Notes under the pieces: model-generated
Databases searched by the model: none
The model's input: the letters and a program-made list of their open reading frames with translations, nothing else
Told to the model about the DNA's origin: nothing
Source of the DNA: Omphalotus guepiniiformis
Taxonomy: Eukaryota > Basidiomycota > Agaricomycetes > Agaricales > Omphalotaceae
Length of the DNA: 64,000 nucleotides
Assembly (NCBI GenBank): GCA_028554645.1
Contig: JAQOOI010000021.1
Coordinates: forward strand, 1,364,001-1,428,000
Direction of reading: 5' to 3'
In this document: piece after piece, positions 20,601 through 33,231 of the stretch
Numbering within the stretch: the first letter of the stretch is position 1
How the letters are laid out: each line of letters starts with the position of its first letter
Position numbers and translations under genes: made by a program

Positions 20601-23600
20601 GAAGAATTCACCATTTTTCTCTTCTGCCGATCAAGAACTCCTAGACTCGACAACCTCCATGCCGAAGTACCGTAAAGCGGTCGCGTCTGATAAAGCCGCT
20701 GGTCCTGCCAAAGGAGCGAGTCTAAAAGAGGCGAAAGCTGAACCCAGCGATTCATCAAGCTCAGACGAAAGCGCTGATGAAGAGTCTCAGAGATCAGGCC
20801 TGGCTAACTTGGCCAAGCTGCAGAAGTCGCCCAAGATCAGGAAGCCGGCCGAACGGCGACAAGTACAGATGCTTGACCTGCCTCGGATGGCGAAGAATCC
20901 ACAGGAAGCCAGAATTAACCGTGCAAAGGAAGCTCGCAGGGTAGCTCAACGGCTCAAACCCGACATCTCGGGGCTTCATCGAACATTACTGACCTGGGAT
21001 TACAACTTTGACGGAGTAGCCCCACCGAAAGCAAAATTACGCATGGTTCATGTCCCCGACCGATTTTCTGATTTTGCCCATTATAAAGCAGTATTTGAGC
21101 CTCTCCTGTTGATGGAATGCTGGGCGCAGCTGTTACAATCTAAGGACGAAACCCCGGACTCCTATGGTTGTAGAATCGTTTCCCGTCAGTATGATGGCGC
21201 CTGGTCGGACCTGGAGCTATCTTTAGACGGAGACGTAAGGCGAGACTGGTATCTAACAGAGAGTGACGTCGTGCTACTCCGCCATTCTGACGGGAAAACT
21301 ACCATCTTAGCAAAGGGCATCGGTTCCAAGCATGTGAACCGAGAATCTATAGAGGCCACCGTTCGATGCTACTTGGCACCGGGAAGTGCAGATCCTGGCC
21401 TACAGTTGAACAGCCATTGGCAGATTTCCAAGGTGTTCAGGCAAGCAACTCATCTTTGGCTGTCTTCATTTGATGTAACCATGCTATAGCTTGTCCACCT
21501 TACATCGGGAATATGCTGCCCTCGTCTCAGCTGAATACTACGACTTCGCAGAGATGATCCTGCAGCCTCGTCTAGAAGATTTGCCGAAACTTGACCCCAA
21601 AGACATAAGACAAGCCATCGAAAGATACAAAGTTAATGAGCCTCAGGCACGGGCAATTGTGAGCTCTTTGCGGACCGAAGGCTTTTCCTTAATACAAGGG
21701 TACTTTCTCTATGGCTGCCGTCCCTTTAATGGAGCTGACTACGTCTTCTTCAGACCACCTGGTACAGGAAAGACGTCGACTATTTGCGCGCTTATCTCAG
21801 CTACTCTACCTACACGGCTGCACGTTCCGGCTCAAAGCGGTAATGACAAGACACCAACTCCCAAAATCTTATTGTGCGCACCAAGTAACGCCGCGATAGA
21901 CGAGATTGTCCACAGATTAAAAACCGGCTCTCGTTCTCTGAATGTCGTTCGCATTGGGGCAAACAATTCTATTGGTCTGAACGTGAAAGATGTCTCGCTC
22001 GATTTTCTCATTGATCAAAAGCTGGGGTCGGATAGCCAGAAACCAGGCGACCTCGGAAACGAGATGACAGCGTTGCGTCAACTGATCGAGTCCACGAAAC
22101 AACTTAGGCAAGAAAAAATCCTGGAGGTGCAGGAACTACACGATAATTCGGCAAGATATACTGCGCTACAGGATGAAATCAACCGATTGAACTCGAAGCG
22201 GGCGAGCTTGATGAAGCAGTTTGATCAACTGAAGGACAAGCAACAGTCACAACAACGTACTATGGATACTGCTAGAAGAAGGGCACGGCTAGAAGTTCTT
22301 CAAGAAGCAGATGTCATTTGTAGTACCCTTTCTGGCGCGGGACATGAGAGTCTCGAATCCTTCACCTTCGAGATGGTCATCATTGATGAAGCTGCTCAGG
22401 CCATTGAATTGAGTTCGCTCATTCCGCTGAAATATTCATGCAAGCGTTGTGTAATGGTCGGGGATCCACAACAGCTACCTCCGACTGTCCTTTCCCGAGA
22501 GGTTGGTGATTGTCTCTTTCTCATCAATTGTGGGGTTAAGATGTGCTCTAGGCGACCAAATTCCACTACAATCAGTCTCTATTCGTTCGGCTTCAAAAAC
22601 AGCGGCCAGATGCCGTTCATCTTCTCAGCATCCAATACCGTATGCATCCGGAAATCAGTCGACTTCCGAGCCACCTATTCTACGAAGGTAGACTAAAAGA
22701 TGGGGCTGGCATGGATGTGAAGACCAAACAGCCGTGGCAATCTCATCCCAAGTTTGGTATCTATCGGTTCTTGAACGTCAGTCGGGGTTTGGAGGAGTCT
22801 AGTGGGCGCTCGACAAGGAACAAGTATGAGTGTCAAGTGGCCGTGGCACTCTACAACCGCCTCAAGATGGATTTTTCTTCTCTTGACCTAAGCCTCCGAG
22901 TCGGCGTCGTATCGATGTATCGCGCGCAAATTGTTGAGTTGAAGAAGGCCTTCGAACAGAGGTTTGGGCGCGAAATTCTTGGGGAAGTTGATTTCAACAC
23001 CGTTGACGGCTTCCAAGGGCAAGAAAAGGATGTAATCATTCTTTCTTGTGTTAGAGCTGGTCCCGGCGTCACGAGTGTGGGCTTCCTTACTGGTATGCTT
23101 CCTGTCTGTGTTCGGTGCACTGTTTTCATATAACCGCATAGAGATATTCGAAGAATGAACGTTGCCCTTACGCGAGCAAAATCCTCCCTTTTTATTCTTG
23201 GGCATGTCAGTACCCTAGAGCGCAGTGATGAGACATGGCGTCAAATTGTCGCAGATGCAAGAGAGAGAAATCTGTTAACTGATGTGAGTAACGTTTTCCG
23301 TTTGGCGGCAAGGTAACTGACTGGATGACCATGATGATTGCTGTTAACTGATGTTGACGTCTCGTTCTACACGAGCCCAAGTGCTGCGGCTAATAGTACC
23401 ATCACTTCGAATAAAGTGGTATCGCGCCCGAAGTCCAAGCTCGTCAAAGCCTCGGACGCGGTACCGCCAGATTTATCAACGCCAAAAGAACTCAAAGCCG
23501 CTATGTCAAATGCTTCTATAAAACCAAGCATCACCGTTCCCGTGCAACCACCTCAGCTAGATATTGCTCCTTCAGTGTCGGATACCCAGAATCACAAGAG

Positions 23601-23859
23601 AAAACGAGACACCAGTGTATCTGATGCAGTACCTCAGCAGTCCTCGACAAACAAAATCGCAAATACTACTAATTCATCTAAGTCTGATACTGGCCCATTA
23701 CCAAAACGCTCCAAACCGCCTCAAACCATGTTCATTCCGAAGAAAAATAAAGTTAGTAATGCCTCTATTGTCCTTGACTGTAACTCAATGGACTTTGTGA
23801 AGCGTCCTGCTGAAGATAATGCTGGGCCTGGCCCCTCAAGTACTAGACGACGTCTCTGA
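17614..23859 (+). CDS. SEN1: SEN1-type superfamily 1B RNA/DNA helicase
   Basis: Nuclear helicase that terminates noncoding transcription and removes R-loops (senataxin in animals). Start at 17614 (MATADTDIVGLRKFLKKLRD). The first 1,000 or so residues form the helical SEN1 N-terminal domain, followed by a Ser/Lys/acidic linker (about 20400-20800). The helicase core begins FADYKAVFEPLLLMECWAQL (around 21070); Walker A is GPPGTGKTSTI at about 21752-21780 after a short intron; motif II is VIIDEAAQAIEL at about 22377; motif III is VMVGDPQQLPPTV; the second RecA domain has RMHPEISRLPSHLFY, VGVVSMYRAQIVELKKAF, TVDGFQGQEKDVIILSCVR and MNVALTRAKSSLFILGH. A basic tail ends at 23859. Introns are few in the N-terminal half and cluster around the helicase motifs. 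Confidence 0.93.
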
Positions 23860-24480
23860 CACTTACACGTATCTCATATATAATAACTCACATCATCGTG
23901 TGTATGATTAGAAGTAGACAAAGATTATTGTATTTTTAGTACTATATGTGTATAAGTAGAAATACGCGACTGAATTCCGTACATAGCGAGCCTGAGTGAG
24001 GCCAGGATGGAACACGGCGGACCGCGTTGGTCGAGCGCACGTCATGCAGTCGCCGTCGCCGTCTGACCTGTTCCACCTCTGTGTGTGATCATTCTGCAGT
24101 TTGAGAGGGGGGTTAGCGGAGGTCCTATCCGGGGCCCAAAATCAATTGAGGAGATGGAGCTCAGGTAGAAAAGTTCACACTTGATCACGTTCAATGTTCT
24201 GAGGGCTGAATCTTAAAGATGTGACGTTGGCAGCGTTGCGCCGATAGATGACTTGAACAGAACCTTATGACAGGATTGGCCTCTTGTTCATGACCAACAC
24301 TGGGATCCTAGTACAGCTGGCAACATATTGCAGAGAAGGAGAAGAAATCTCACACCCAGAATACACCAGTGGCCCGAACAATTCGACGCCTCGCGCAGAA
24401 CTCATATGAAAGTTATATCTACAACTTTGGCATACGTCCACGAAGATACAGTCTATCAGTACGCAATCAATCATTGGCTA
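23860..24480. other. Intergenic, convergent 3' ends
   Basis: Spacer of 621 bp between the SEN1 and ECM16 stops. The part at 24000-24130 is GC-rich (GGCGGACCGCG, GCCGTCGCCGTC) in contrast to flanking AT-rich sequence, but I recognise no snRNA, snoRNA, SRP or RNase P signature and no long reading frame. Confidence 0.4.
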
Positions 24481-27400
24481 TTACAAGACGGATTCTGCTT
24501 TAATAGCAGGTAAATTCCATCCTTCCGGGCCGAAATGTGGTACAACCATTGAGACGCCTGCGCTGTTTTTGACTGGTTTTGAGTAAGTGCATAGGGACTT
24601 TCCGAGGGACGACAGCCACGCTGGGTGGACGACAGTGAGGCCTTTGACATTGTGAGTAGAAGTTATATCTGCCTGTGAAAGTACTCCACCTTTGATCCAG
24701 AGCCGAGTGGTCCGTACAACTTCGTTAAATATGAGATACTCCGGCGGCGAGACATTAGCAAGCAATGAGGATGGATGTATGAAAACATCTTCTGTGATGC
24801 CCAAGGCTTTATAGGCAACCCCTTTCGAAGAAGTGTACTGAGTGCCAGCGGAGTTTGACTCGATACGATCCTTTCTGATCGCGACTTGATCAATACATGC
24901 AGCTGCCAGAAGCTGTCTCAAGACCTTTAACTATACGAGCATGAGCATCGCGACAGACGTCGAGTATCAAACTAATTGCATACTTGTAGATCGCTTGGAG
25001 GTTGAAGATTGGGCATGAAGCGAGCGTCAACGCCAGAAAAATTTGTTTGGACGATATTGCTGATTTGTGCACGCAATTTATGAATCTCTTCCATAGCCTA
25101 CACATAGGATATGAATGAACTCAACCTCCTGTCGAAAGACATGCGTACCTTGGGTCGTACAAAATGCTCTGCGCAAAACTTAAGATCTCCGCCTGCGTAC
25201 TCATAGGCTCCAACAACTGAGAGTATCTTGAAGATATCGCTGGTAAAATTCCCCAGAGCTGAATGGGTCTGAAAGTAATGTATCAGAAGCCATGCAGAGT
25301 GCTGATGAGTGATAAGGGAGACAGACATGCTGCGAGTTGTAGAAGGCTTTACGCCGTCTACGAAGCGCTTCTTTTGCACGAACCGCATCGCTACTGAGAT
25401 GCGCGAGCCCTTCGTCCTCACTATCAGTCTCACTATCCTCAGAAGCCAATAAAGCTTCTTCATGGAGGAACGGATCCCCAACAGAAAGCGCAGACACGAT
25501 AGCAATGACATACGGAAGGCATCCGTGTTGCTGCCCGCTCACGAGCATTCTCGAGAACCTGGGCGATAGGGGAAAGAGTGACATAGTCCTTCCAAGCTCA
25601 GTCACTTGACCTTCCTTCGACAATGCACCCAAATATACAAGCACTTTCTCTGCTTTTTGAAGACTTGCACGGTCTGGAGGGGTAGGGAACGGGAAGTTCA
25701 CCACAGCATCTATATGCATGCTCTTCATTTGTAGCACCACACCTTCAATCGGTATTCTGAGAATTTCAGGTTTCGAGAATTGATCAAAATGATGCTCGTA
25801 GAGTGCAGAAGAGTATAAGCGATAGCAGTGACCAGGGCCGGTACGACCTGCACGACCTGCACGTTGAGACGCAGAGGCTTTTGATATCCAGCTGACTTGA
25901 AACGCTTGAATTCCATTGGTCACATCATATCGACGCTGTATATCAATGAACATTGCAGCAAACATAAAGCTGAAGTAGAAATGACCCACTTCTTTTGCAC
26001 GGCCGCAGTCAACAACATAGCGAATACCAGGTATCGTCAACGAGGTTTCAGCAACGTTCGTAGAGATGACAACCAAACGATGTCCAAGTGGAGGTGTCTG
26101 AAAGACTCGCATCTGCTTATCGCTCGGTAACAACGAGTACAGAGGTACGATATGCATCGGCACTGTGCGTTGATGTTAGAAGTTTTCACTCTGTATGTAG
26201 AGAATGTAACATACCCTCTGTCTCGTCAACGTCGATGCCGAGCTCTTTATCAAGTTCCTGCTCTTCGTCACTATCTAACGCATCCGGATCTTCATCTATG
26301 TCGTCGTCTACATCAAACGCGATGTCGTCCTCTGGTGGTGCTTCACCTAATTCAACGTCTTCGGCTTCAACATCGGCTATAACAAAAACTCAAAACTCTT
26401 CGCTCAGAACATGATAAAGGTCCCACTTACCCTGCGCAGCGCCGACTCTTCGATTCTCACCAGAACTGTCATCCACGCCATCGACACCAAAAATACGATG
26501 CGCTGCCCCTCGCCTTTTCTTCCTCTCATCGATAGCCTTCTTTCCAAACCTAGCTTCCAATTTACGACAAACGCCTTGTATCTCATTCTGTCCAGTGAGG
26601 AAGACCAATATACCACCAGGAGGAAGCCTGGTGTGGATCTTAGTGGTCTTCTTGATGGCCTCAGTAACATAATCAGACACCGTGCGCCTGTTGAAATGCA
26701 CAGTGACAGGATGCTGACGAGCGGCGACATTAATGACGGGGGGCGGAGTCGAGAATAAAGTTGTGTTCGACGCAAAGTCGTCCACGCGGAGAGTAGCAGA
26801 CATGATGATGAGACGTAGAGGCTAACAAACAGGTTACATACAAATTCGAACAGCTTTCTGTATACACACCTTGGCATCTTGCTTACCCTCTTTCCACAAT
26901 TCCTCCCGCAGCTTCAGTACCCTACTCAAAACGCCTACTAAAATATCCGTGTTCATGCTTCGCTCGTGCGCTTCATCAATAATGATGACCGAGTATTTCG
27001 TTAACAAAAAGTCGGTGGCGAGCTCTCGTAACAAGACACCATCGGTCATGAACTTGATAGAAGTCGTAGGCGAGACAGTCGCGTCGTATCGTATCTGGTA
27101 CGAGACCTTTGATGATGTTAATGACAATTCTTGTGCAACACGGGAAGCCATAGACATAGCAGCCACACGACGGGGTTGTGTTATGCCTATCATGCCAGGA
27201 TTATCTACAGAAATAATTTTACTGTCACGTTCATTGAAAGAAGCATATCACTTACCACTATCAGGTGATCCAAAGCCTGCTTCGTACAAAAATTGTGGTA
27301 TCTGTGTTGTCTTTCCACTACCGGTCTCACCGCATATAATGACCACCGGATTGAGCAGAATGGCCTCCATGATTGGTTGTTCTTCTGCTACAACTGGTAA

Positions 27401-28854
27401 AAGTAGTCGCGCTTCCTGAACTTCAAGCGGCCGTGTTATCGACACAAATTTGGTCTTGACTCCTGACGATCCACCTGGCTTCGATTGTAAGTGCTGTGAG
27501 AATGACGTTGAAGGCAATTTCAGATCTTCTCCTAGAGGTCCTCGTATTTCGGGTGGTTTGGAGGTGTCAATTTTCCGTTTCTTGGTAGGCGGAGGTTGAG
27601 ATGCAGTAGACTCTGATGGTGTCAAAGTTTCTGTCGCTGTCGTTGTATTCTCGTGTCCTTTGGCGATACTGAGTTGTTTGACTGCCCAATCCTTGAAACC
27701 AAGGCTCTTTTTGGGTTTCGAGGGAAGGTCGGACTCTCCAGAGTCCTCATCGTCGTCGTCGTCTTCCTCCTCACCCCCATCTTCGCTCGCGGTATTCTCC
27801 CCTTCATCGGGCACTCCAAAGCCATTAGGAGGCTCCTCCTCCTCCTCCTCTTCTTCTTCTTTCTCCTCCGCCTCATCTTCAGAAGAATCGTAAGCCGAAT
27901 CTGAGCTATTAAACGACGACTCTGATTGTCCTGAGACTGCCGGGACTGTTTTAGCCTTCCAACTTGGAAAGGCGGTCTAATTATCGGCGTAAGATCCACC
28001 AGGTCATCACAAGACGAAATTTTCCGGCTTACCTTTTTATTTTGCGACTTCGTGCGTATCTTTGGGGCTACGACACTCCCATCCTGATTACGCTTGAGTG
28101 CACTACCGACAGTGAATTGATCAGGAGAAGTTGGCGTCCCCTGCACCTTCTTTGGGTCTTTCTCGTCTGTGTCCGAACCTAAACCGGCGTCTTCATCGTC
28201 GTCTATTTCAATAACGTCGTAAAGCGTATCATGTCGCTTGCGCTTCCCAGAGAAGCCATCTAGAGCCCGACGCACTTCCTTATCTTCAAGTTTGTCCAAG
28301 AAATCCTGATGGGTAGTAGATTTTCCTGTTCCAAGAGTAGACGAGGACTGAAGATGCACGGTCGAGGGTAGTTGAGCCTGGCTCTGGCTGGAGAGGATAA
28401 GCGTATATTCCAAGCTATATGAATGGTTGCGTACGAAAGTTTCTCAAGAATGTGGACACGCTCCTCCTTTTTGAGCTTTTTGTCTATGAAGGTGAATGAG
28501 TGCCAGTGAAATAGTGAAATAGGTGCAGCTGAATGGTATTCACGCACGATGTACTTCTCGAGCCTCTTTTTCTTCTTGTGTGTCCACTTCGATTCCGATT
28601 GAGAGATGAGCTTATAGCATGTTTCAACGCTTCATGATTGTGTGCAGAAAAAACGAATAAACACCTCTTGCTTTAGTTTTTCTTTTCTATCCCGATCCTT
28701 CTCCTCTTTTGTTTTGGGTTCGTAAAAAAGCGCGTTTGAATCGACAGCCCCTTCTGCAGGCGACAAGTCCTTTCTTACTTTTCCTTTTTTCTTTCCACCA
28801 GCCGTGGACTGACATGCTTTGGCATTATGTCTCTCTCGCGGAAGAGGACCCATA
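24481..28854 (-). CDS. ECM16: DEAH-box RNA helicase ECM16/DHR1 (DHX37)
   Basis: Nucleolar helicase that unwinds U3 snoRNA from pre-18S rRNA during small-subunit assembly. Start at 28854 ([20 protein letters not shown]) matches the family opening; an ATG 20 bp further upstream is possible. An acidic Glu/Asp-rich region (27700-27900) precedes [18 protein letters not shown]. Core motifs follow in order: [21 protein letters not shown] (about 27265-27325); Ia, [35 protein letters not shown] (about 26955-27000); [16 protein letters not shown]; then [14 protein letters not shown], an acidic insert near 26230-26380, [38 protein letters not shown], and [19 protein letters not shown] for motif VI. HA2/OB-fold regions end [19 protein letters not shown] at 24481. 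About ten introns. Confidence 0.93.
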
Positions 28855-29080
28855 GAGTAAGAAATAAAGAGCACTACTACTCATGACTTCGGGCCGGCCT
28901 CCGCCGGATACCTAGGGGACTCCTATGTTACATATGTTACTGTACACTACTGACGACTAGACGATCTCTACAAGTCATCGTAAAATAAGCATGCCAGTAG
29001 GTAAGAATACAAGGTAGTAACCATGGTAATACAATGCAAGCCGTGTACATTCTTCAAACACCCTCAACCCATCCAAATCC

Positions 29081-29782
29081 TCATCTTAGTTTGCTCTTGA
29101 GATATTTGAGCATATATTCGGATTGGATTGGATCACCGGACGATGGTAGTCCATGCAGGTAATCGGAGTGATACGACTCCAGGCGAGGCGTCGAGACGCC
29201 CTTATACAATGCAATTACATCGCGCCTTCGAAGGATAGCGGCGACACCGGAAGCAGCAAGGGCGAAGAGACCGACTCCAAGGATACTAAGGACGTCTATG
29301 AGTGGCATGAAACCCACTCTTCGATGAAGTATAGATTGGGTGCCATATCCAGATTTACATGGTGTTGAGGAAGAATAGGTGTCGGGGATGTGGTCCGCAT
29401 GAGGAAAAGAGCGTGCTTTGAATGCTTATTAGTAGACTGTTCTGGAAAGACTGTACACAGCAAATCATACCTTGAGCGACACTGAATGTTTTTCTAGCCA
29501 TTTCAGGTGATAAAACATCTAGACTGAATGCCTGTTAGTTTGAAATGAAATGAACATGTAGAGTTGGTGAGGTGCTTACTTCTCCTCATCGAACACAAAT
29601 TTTGAGTCATCTGGGGGGAGGGTACTACATCGATAGGGGGTCTCCTGGACATATGAAGGCAAAGATATTTCTCCTTCCCATCCTTGAGCAACTTTCCAGT
29701 CAGAATGATCCAAGATAGAGGCGCTGAACACCGGACATATGAGACATAGAGCCAGTGTGAATGTGAGATAGAGCAATCTCAT
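29081..29782 (-). CDS. Unassigned small secretory-pathway membrane protein
   Basis: Three exons can be joined: MRLLYLTFTLALCLICPVFS (start 29782), a clear signal peptide, through DDSKFVFDEE; then NLDVLSPEMARKTFSVAQ; then ARSFPHADHIPDTYSSSTP and the last exon ending EYMLKYLKSKLR with TGA at 29081-29083. Near the C-terminus is one transmembrane segment (LIDVLSILGVGLFALAASGV). The layout is a type I membrane protein of about 175 residues with a short lumenal domain containing a few Cys and a basic cytosolic tail. I do not recognise the family. The clean splice frames and typical intron size support a real gene. It is tandem with ECM16 and divergent from the RING gene. Confidence 0.6.
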
Positions 29783-30645
29783 AATGAGAGCCTGAAATCT
29801 AGATGCTCCTGACGAAGGATGGTTATATCAACGAGAAAGCGTTAGGGGACGATAGATGCGCCAATGACGGAAGAATGATGCAGTCGAAGGAGAGAGGATC
29901 AACCACCAAGACTCCAACAGATATCTAGTCGCCCCTAGCGCGGAGAGGGTGAGTGATTATTCGGGTCTTACTGAATGGGTCGGGGCGTTATAAAGGGTTA
30001 CGTGGCACTGTGAAGCCTTTTGTCTTGACTACTCGCTGCCTAGCGGCCGAGACGAAGTGACTGATATTTGATCCATCACTTAATTGAACCACCGTAAAAA
30101 GGTTACCATGTACATTTTTGCTTCCGGATCTTGCATGTGTTCAGGGAATGAGTAATCGGTAAATACTTTGCAATGAGGCAGGCCCAGGACGATGAACATT
30201 GAACAGAACTAAAACGGAGACTCTACTACGATTTTGGAGCAGGAGATTCCTGCAAAAGTTGGCAAGACTGGGCAGACAAATGAGTACATATGTTTCGGAC
30301 TGATTATTCAAGCGGTTTGAGCGGACAACTGATAGACACTGACTTATTCATTACTGCCTTGTTCATCTGATATAGAGGACTGCCATAAAGAGTACTGAAC
30401 ATGGAAAGTGTCAAGAACGTCTGCGACTCGGCCAATTCGGCGAATGTCTTCTTCGGAAGTCTAGATCTCAAACTAAGATACAATAATCAAATAATATTGG
30501 CTGACTATATACTTACGCTTATGGAAAGGTAACGTTACTACCGGCCCGCTATTTCGGAGCTTGAATAGTGGCTGATGCCGACGTTGACTCCGCCCCGATA
30601 CTTAGTGATTAGAACCCCTTTCTCCCGCAACAACAACTCTCTTCA
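29783..30645. other. Intergenic, divergent promoters
   Basis: Spacer of 863 bp between the membrane-protein start and the RING start. No convincing coding exons or RNA genes on either strand. Presumably holds both promoters. Confidence 0.45.
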
Positions 30646-32407
30646 ATGGCTCTCTTCAATTATGTTGACGCACCAAATCCGAATCTGGTAGCGTTATTAC
30701 AAGGATAATCTCTCAGCTTGGCTGACAATTTTCGTATGTAGGTGTGTTGCATATGTAGGTATGTAAGTAAATGAAATATTCCCGCTTTGCCTCTAAATTT
30801 GTGTCTAGGATGCCGTTCATGGCGCCGTACACGACTCGAAATTGCTCTCATACGTTCTGTCGAGATTGCATCTTAAAGTCCCTCGAGCATTCGGCGCAGT
30901 GCCCTATTGACAGAACTTCGCTCAAGGCAGAGGAGTTGAATCCTGCGGACCCCATTATCAGATCGGTCTGTGTTGTAAACAGTGATACAGCGTCCCTCTG
31001 GCTGATTTCACTCCCAGCTTGTAGATGAATTGTCAGTGGACTGCAGCAACCGAGCTCTGGGTTGCGCGCATATATGTCAACGACAGCTTTTCGCCGTTCA
31101 CCTGAAGACTTGCCCTTATGGACAGGTCCCTTGTCCAGATGGGAAATGTGCTCAGTTCGTTTTTCGAAAAGATATCGGGGATCATAAATGTACTCATGAT
31201 ATGGCGAGTTGCGATGCCTGTGGGAATGAGGTCAATGTATCGGATCTGGAGGTGAGATATGCGAAATACTTGGTGCCAGTCAAACTGATAGCTCTCATAG
31301 TCTCATCGCAACGAATGTTACGCAAAGACATTCGAATGCAAAGACTGCACGTTGGAATTACCATACTCGTTGAAGCCCTCACACTCCGCCTCTTGTCCTG
31401 AAGCCGCAATACACTGTACACAGGATATGAATGGGTGTACCTGGGAAGGAAGACGCGCGTCACTGACTTCTCACCTCACCACATGTCCTTATGAGGCCAT
31501 CAAAGGTTTCTTTTCACTTCACGAAGAGCGGAACGCCGCTCTTGCCGACGAGAACATGATCCTCAAGCAACGTATCAGCTCATTTGAGAACGGCATACAC
31601 GACATTACAGCAGAACTACGAAATATCATACTCGCGCTCGGACCCTGGTATCATTCCCAGTCTTTTAACTTCCGAGAGGTTTCCTCTCAATTACCTTCCG
31701 CTCTTCAACCTCTAAGTGCATCTTCTTCTGAACTTTCCCATTCGGATAACTCGTCGACCCCTCCCACGCACGTCTCAGCTTCCGCACACGCTCTTCCATC
31801 TTCACCAATCGAGCAATCTCACGACTATTTCGCATCGTTCTTCCCAGCGGAGCAATACTCATCTGTGTCAAGCCCTAGTCAAAATTCATCTTATCGTTCC
31901 GATATGTCCCCAAGGCCTGAAATTCAAGATACAAGGCGTATGCGTGCCTTGTCAAATCTTAGTGGTCAAGGATGGGAAACATTCAACTACTTGAATTACC
32001 CTCGCGTCGCAGCTCAAAACATCGTCGCGCCTCTGAACCTGAACACTTCACTAGAAGGCACTCTACAGGGACTACGAGAATCTGTCGTCAGTCTCTCGAC
32101 CTCCTTAGACTCCCTTGGCCGGCGAAACGATGTCGCTCTAACTAATGAGACGCTTCGACTCAATGAGGAACTTATGTCACTCAGAGCAAACATGCAAGGG
32201 TTACGCATGCAGGTACGATGAAAACTGCTTGTCCATGATTACATGCTGATTTCTTGTCCCTGACAGGTGCATACCATTATGATGGATCGCAATGCCCAAG
32301 TGACTGGGCGAGGGCCTGAGTTGTTACCTGGAGATACTCCTTGGGTAGCTGCCGGTCGCTTGCATCCCCCACAGACCCAGTCTTCTATGTCAATAACGAA
32401 ATTGTAA
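30646..32407 (+). CDS. TRAF-type RING finger protein
   Basis: Likely E3 ubiquitin ligase or signalling adaptor. Start at 30646 (MALFNYVDAPNPNL). A 17-nt microexon encodes VCCIC and joins to RMPFMAPYTTRNCSHTFCRD, CILKSLEHSAQCPIDR: a RING of the C3HC3D type, with Asp in place of the last Cys as in animal TRAF RINGs. Two or more TRAF zinc fingers follow (NRALGCAHICQRQLFAVHLK with TCPYGQVPCPDG, then FECKDCTLELPYSLKPSHSA, and GCTWEGRRASLTSHLTTCPY). A coiled coil (NAALADENMILKQRISSFEN), a Ser-rich linker and a second coiled coil (NETLRLNEELMSLRANMQGL) end at QSSMSITKL and TAA 32405-32407. No MATH domain is visible, so it is TRAF-like in its zinc fingers only. Confidence 0.87.
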
Positions 32408-32780
32408 CCGTTCATAGTATCCTTCACACTATGCATTCCCATGACATTTAAATCTGTAGCTCATTTGGTAACCAAGGTATGCATACACTGTCTGAAAATA
32501 CACTTCCTGAAGATTTGGGTGTTAAAAAATGTCAAATATTGCAAGCACCCTTTGATCAGATATGACAGTCAGAAAGCATCACGCTTCTTCCACCCAGGAT
32601 TATTTAGGGAAGGAGTTCCTACACCTCCAGCAAAGATTGAGTCGACCTTGAGCTCCAAAGACTGGACTGAGGCGCCGCCCTTAGACGTTGCCCAGAGCGC
32701 GATTGCGACCGTGCTATTGTGAAAAGTGCATGTAAATACCAAGTAACGTGTAATTGGACCAGACATACTTAGCACCAGTG

Positions 32781-32790
32781 TAGTCAAGTA
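32781..32790. repeat. Target-site duplication, left copy
   Basis: TAGTCAAGTA, identical to 33255-33264. On the coding (minus) strand it reads TACTTGACTA and encodes part of I-L-D-Y of the GH35 protein. Confidence 0.9.
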
Positions 32791-32813
32791 GGACCCCGGA
32801 ATGCCCACCAAAA
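32791..32813 (+). repeat. MITE terminal inverted repeat, left
   Basis: 23 bp, exact reverse complement of 33232-33254. Beyond it the two ends diverge but keep similar subterminal motifs. Confidence 0.92.
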
Positions 32814-33008
32814 TGATGGTTTGTGTTTCGGACAAATTGTCGAGAAATTTTCGAAAAATACGTTTGACTTTCGGACAAAATAGGCCTTCGAGAGCGAAAA
32901 AGTAGATTGCTACGCTCGGACAAATTTGCTATGAACTGGGCAGGTCAGCGATGATGAACGTACCGGTTGGGCGTCTGTCCTGACCTCTGACCGCTCGATG
33001 TTTCACGC

Positions 33009-33029
33009 AGTGGTCCAAAAATGACCACT
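33009..33029. repeat. Hairpin inside the MITE
   Basis: AGTGGTC (33009-33015) and GACCACT (33023-33029) form a perfect 7-bp stem around a 7-base loop; AGTGGTCC occurs again at about 33040. Its role is unknown. Confidence 0.6.
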
Positions 33030-33118
33030 ATGTACTGTAAGTGGTCCTCGAGGCTCGAGACATGTCGTTAGAACTTTGCCAAAGCAAATTCTACCTATCC
33101 TCGCACGGAAACATACTT

Positions 33119-33148
33119 CCCGGCATCTCCCGGCATCTCCCGGCATCT
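33119..33148. repeat. Three tandem copies of a 10-bp unit inside the MITE
   Basis: CCCGGCATCT repeated three times without mismatch (33119-33128, 33129-33138, 33139-33148). The copy number may differ between family members. Confidence 0.85.
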
Positions 33149-33231
33149 TGGGGGCCACTTGAGTTTCGGACATTTTTGGCAAATTTCTGAAAATTTCGGT
33201 TAGGACATTTCGGTGGCGCCAGAAAACATCC

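Noticed and set aside
24000..24130. GC-rich patch considered as a structured RNA gene.
   Set aside because: Contains a weak GGAACA/TGTTCC pairing, but none of the conserved boxes of U snRNAs, U3, SRP, RNase P or snoRNAs.
32441..32835. Separate small genes at 32441-32722 (+) and 32569-32835 (-).
   Set aside because: The minus frame is the C-terminal exon of the GH35 gene and the plus frame is its shadow.
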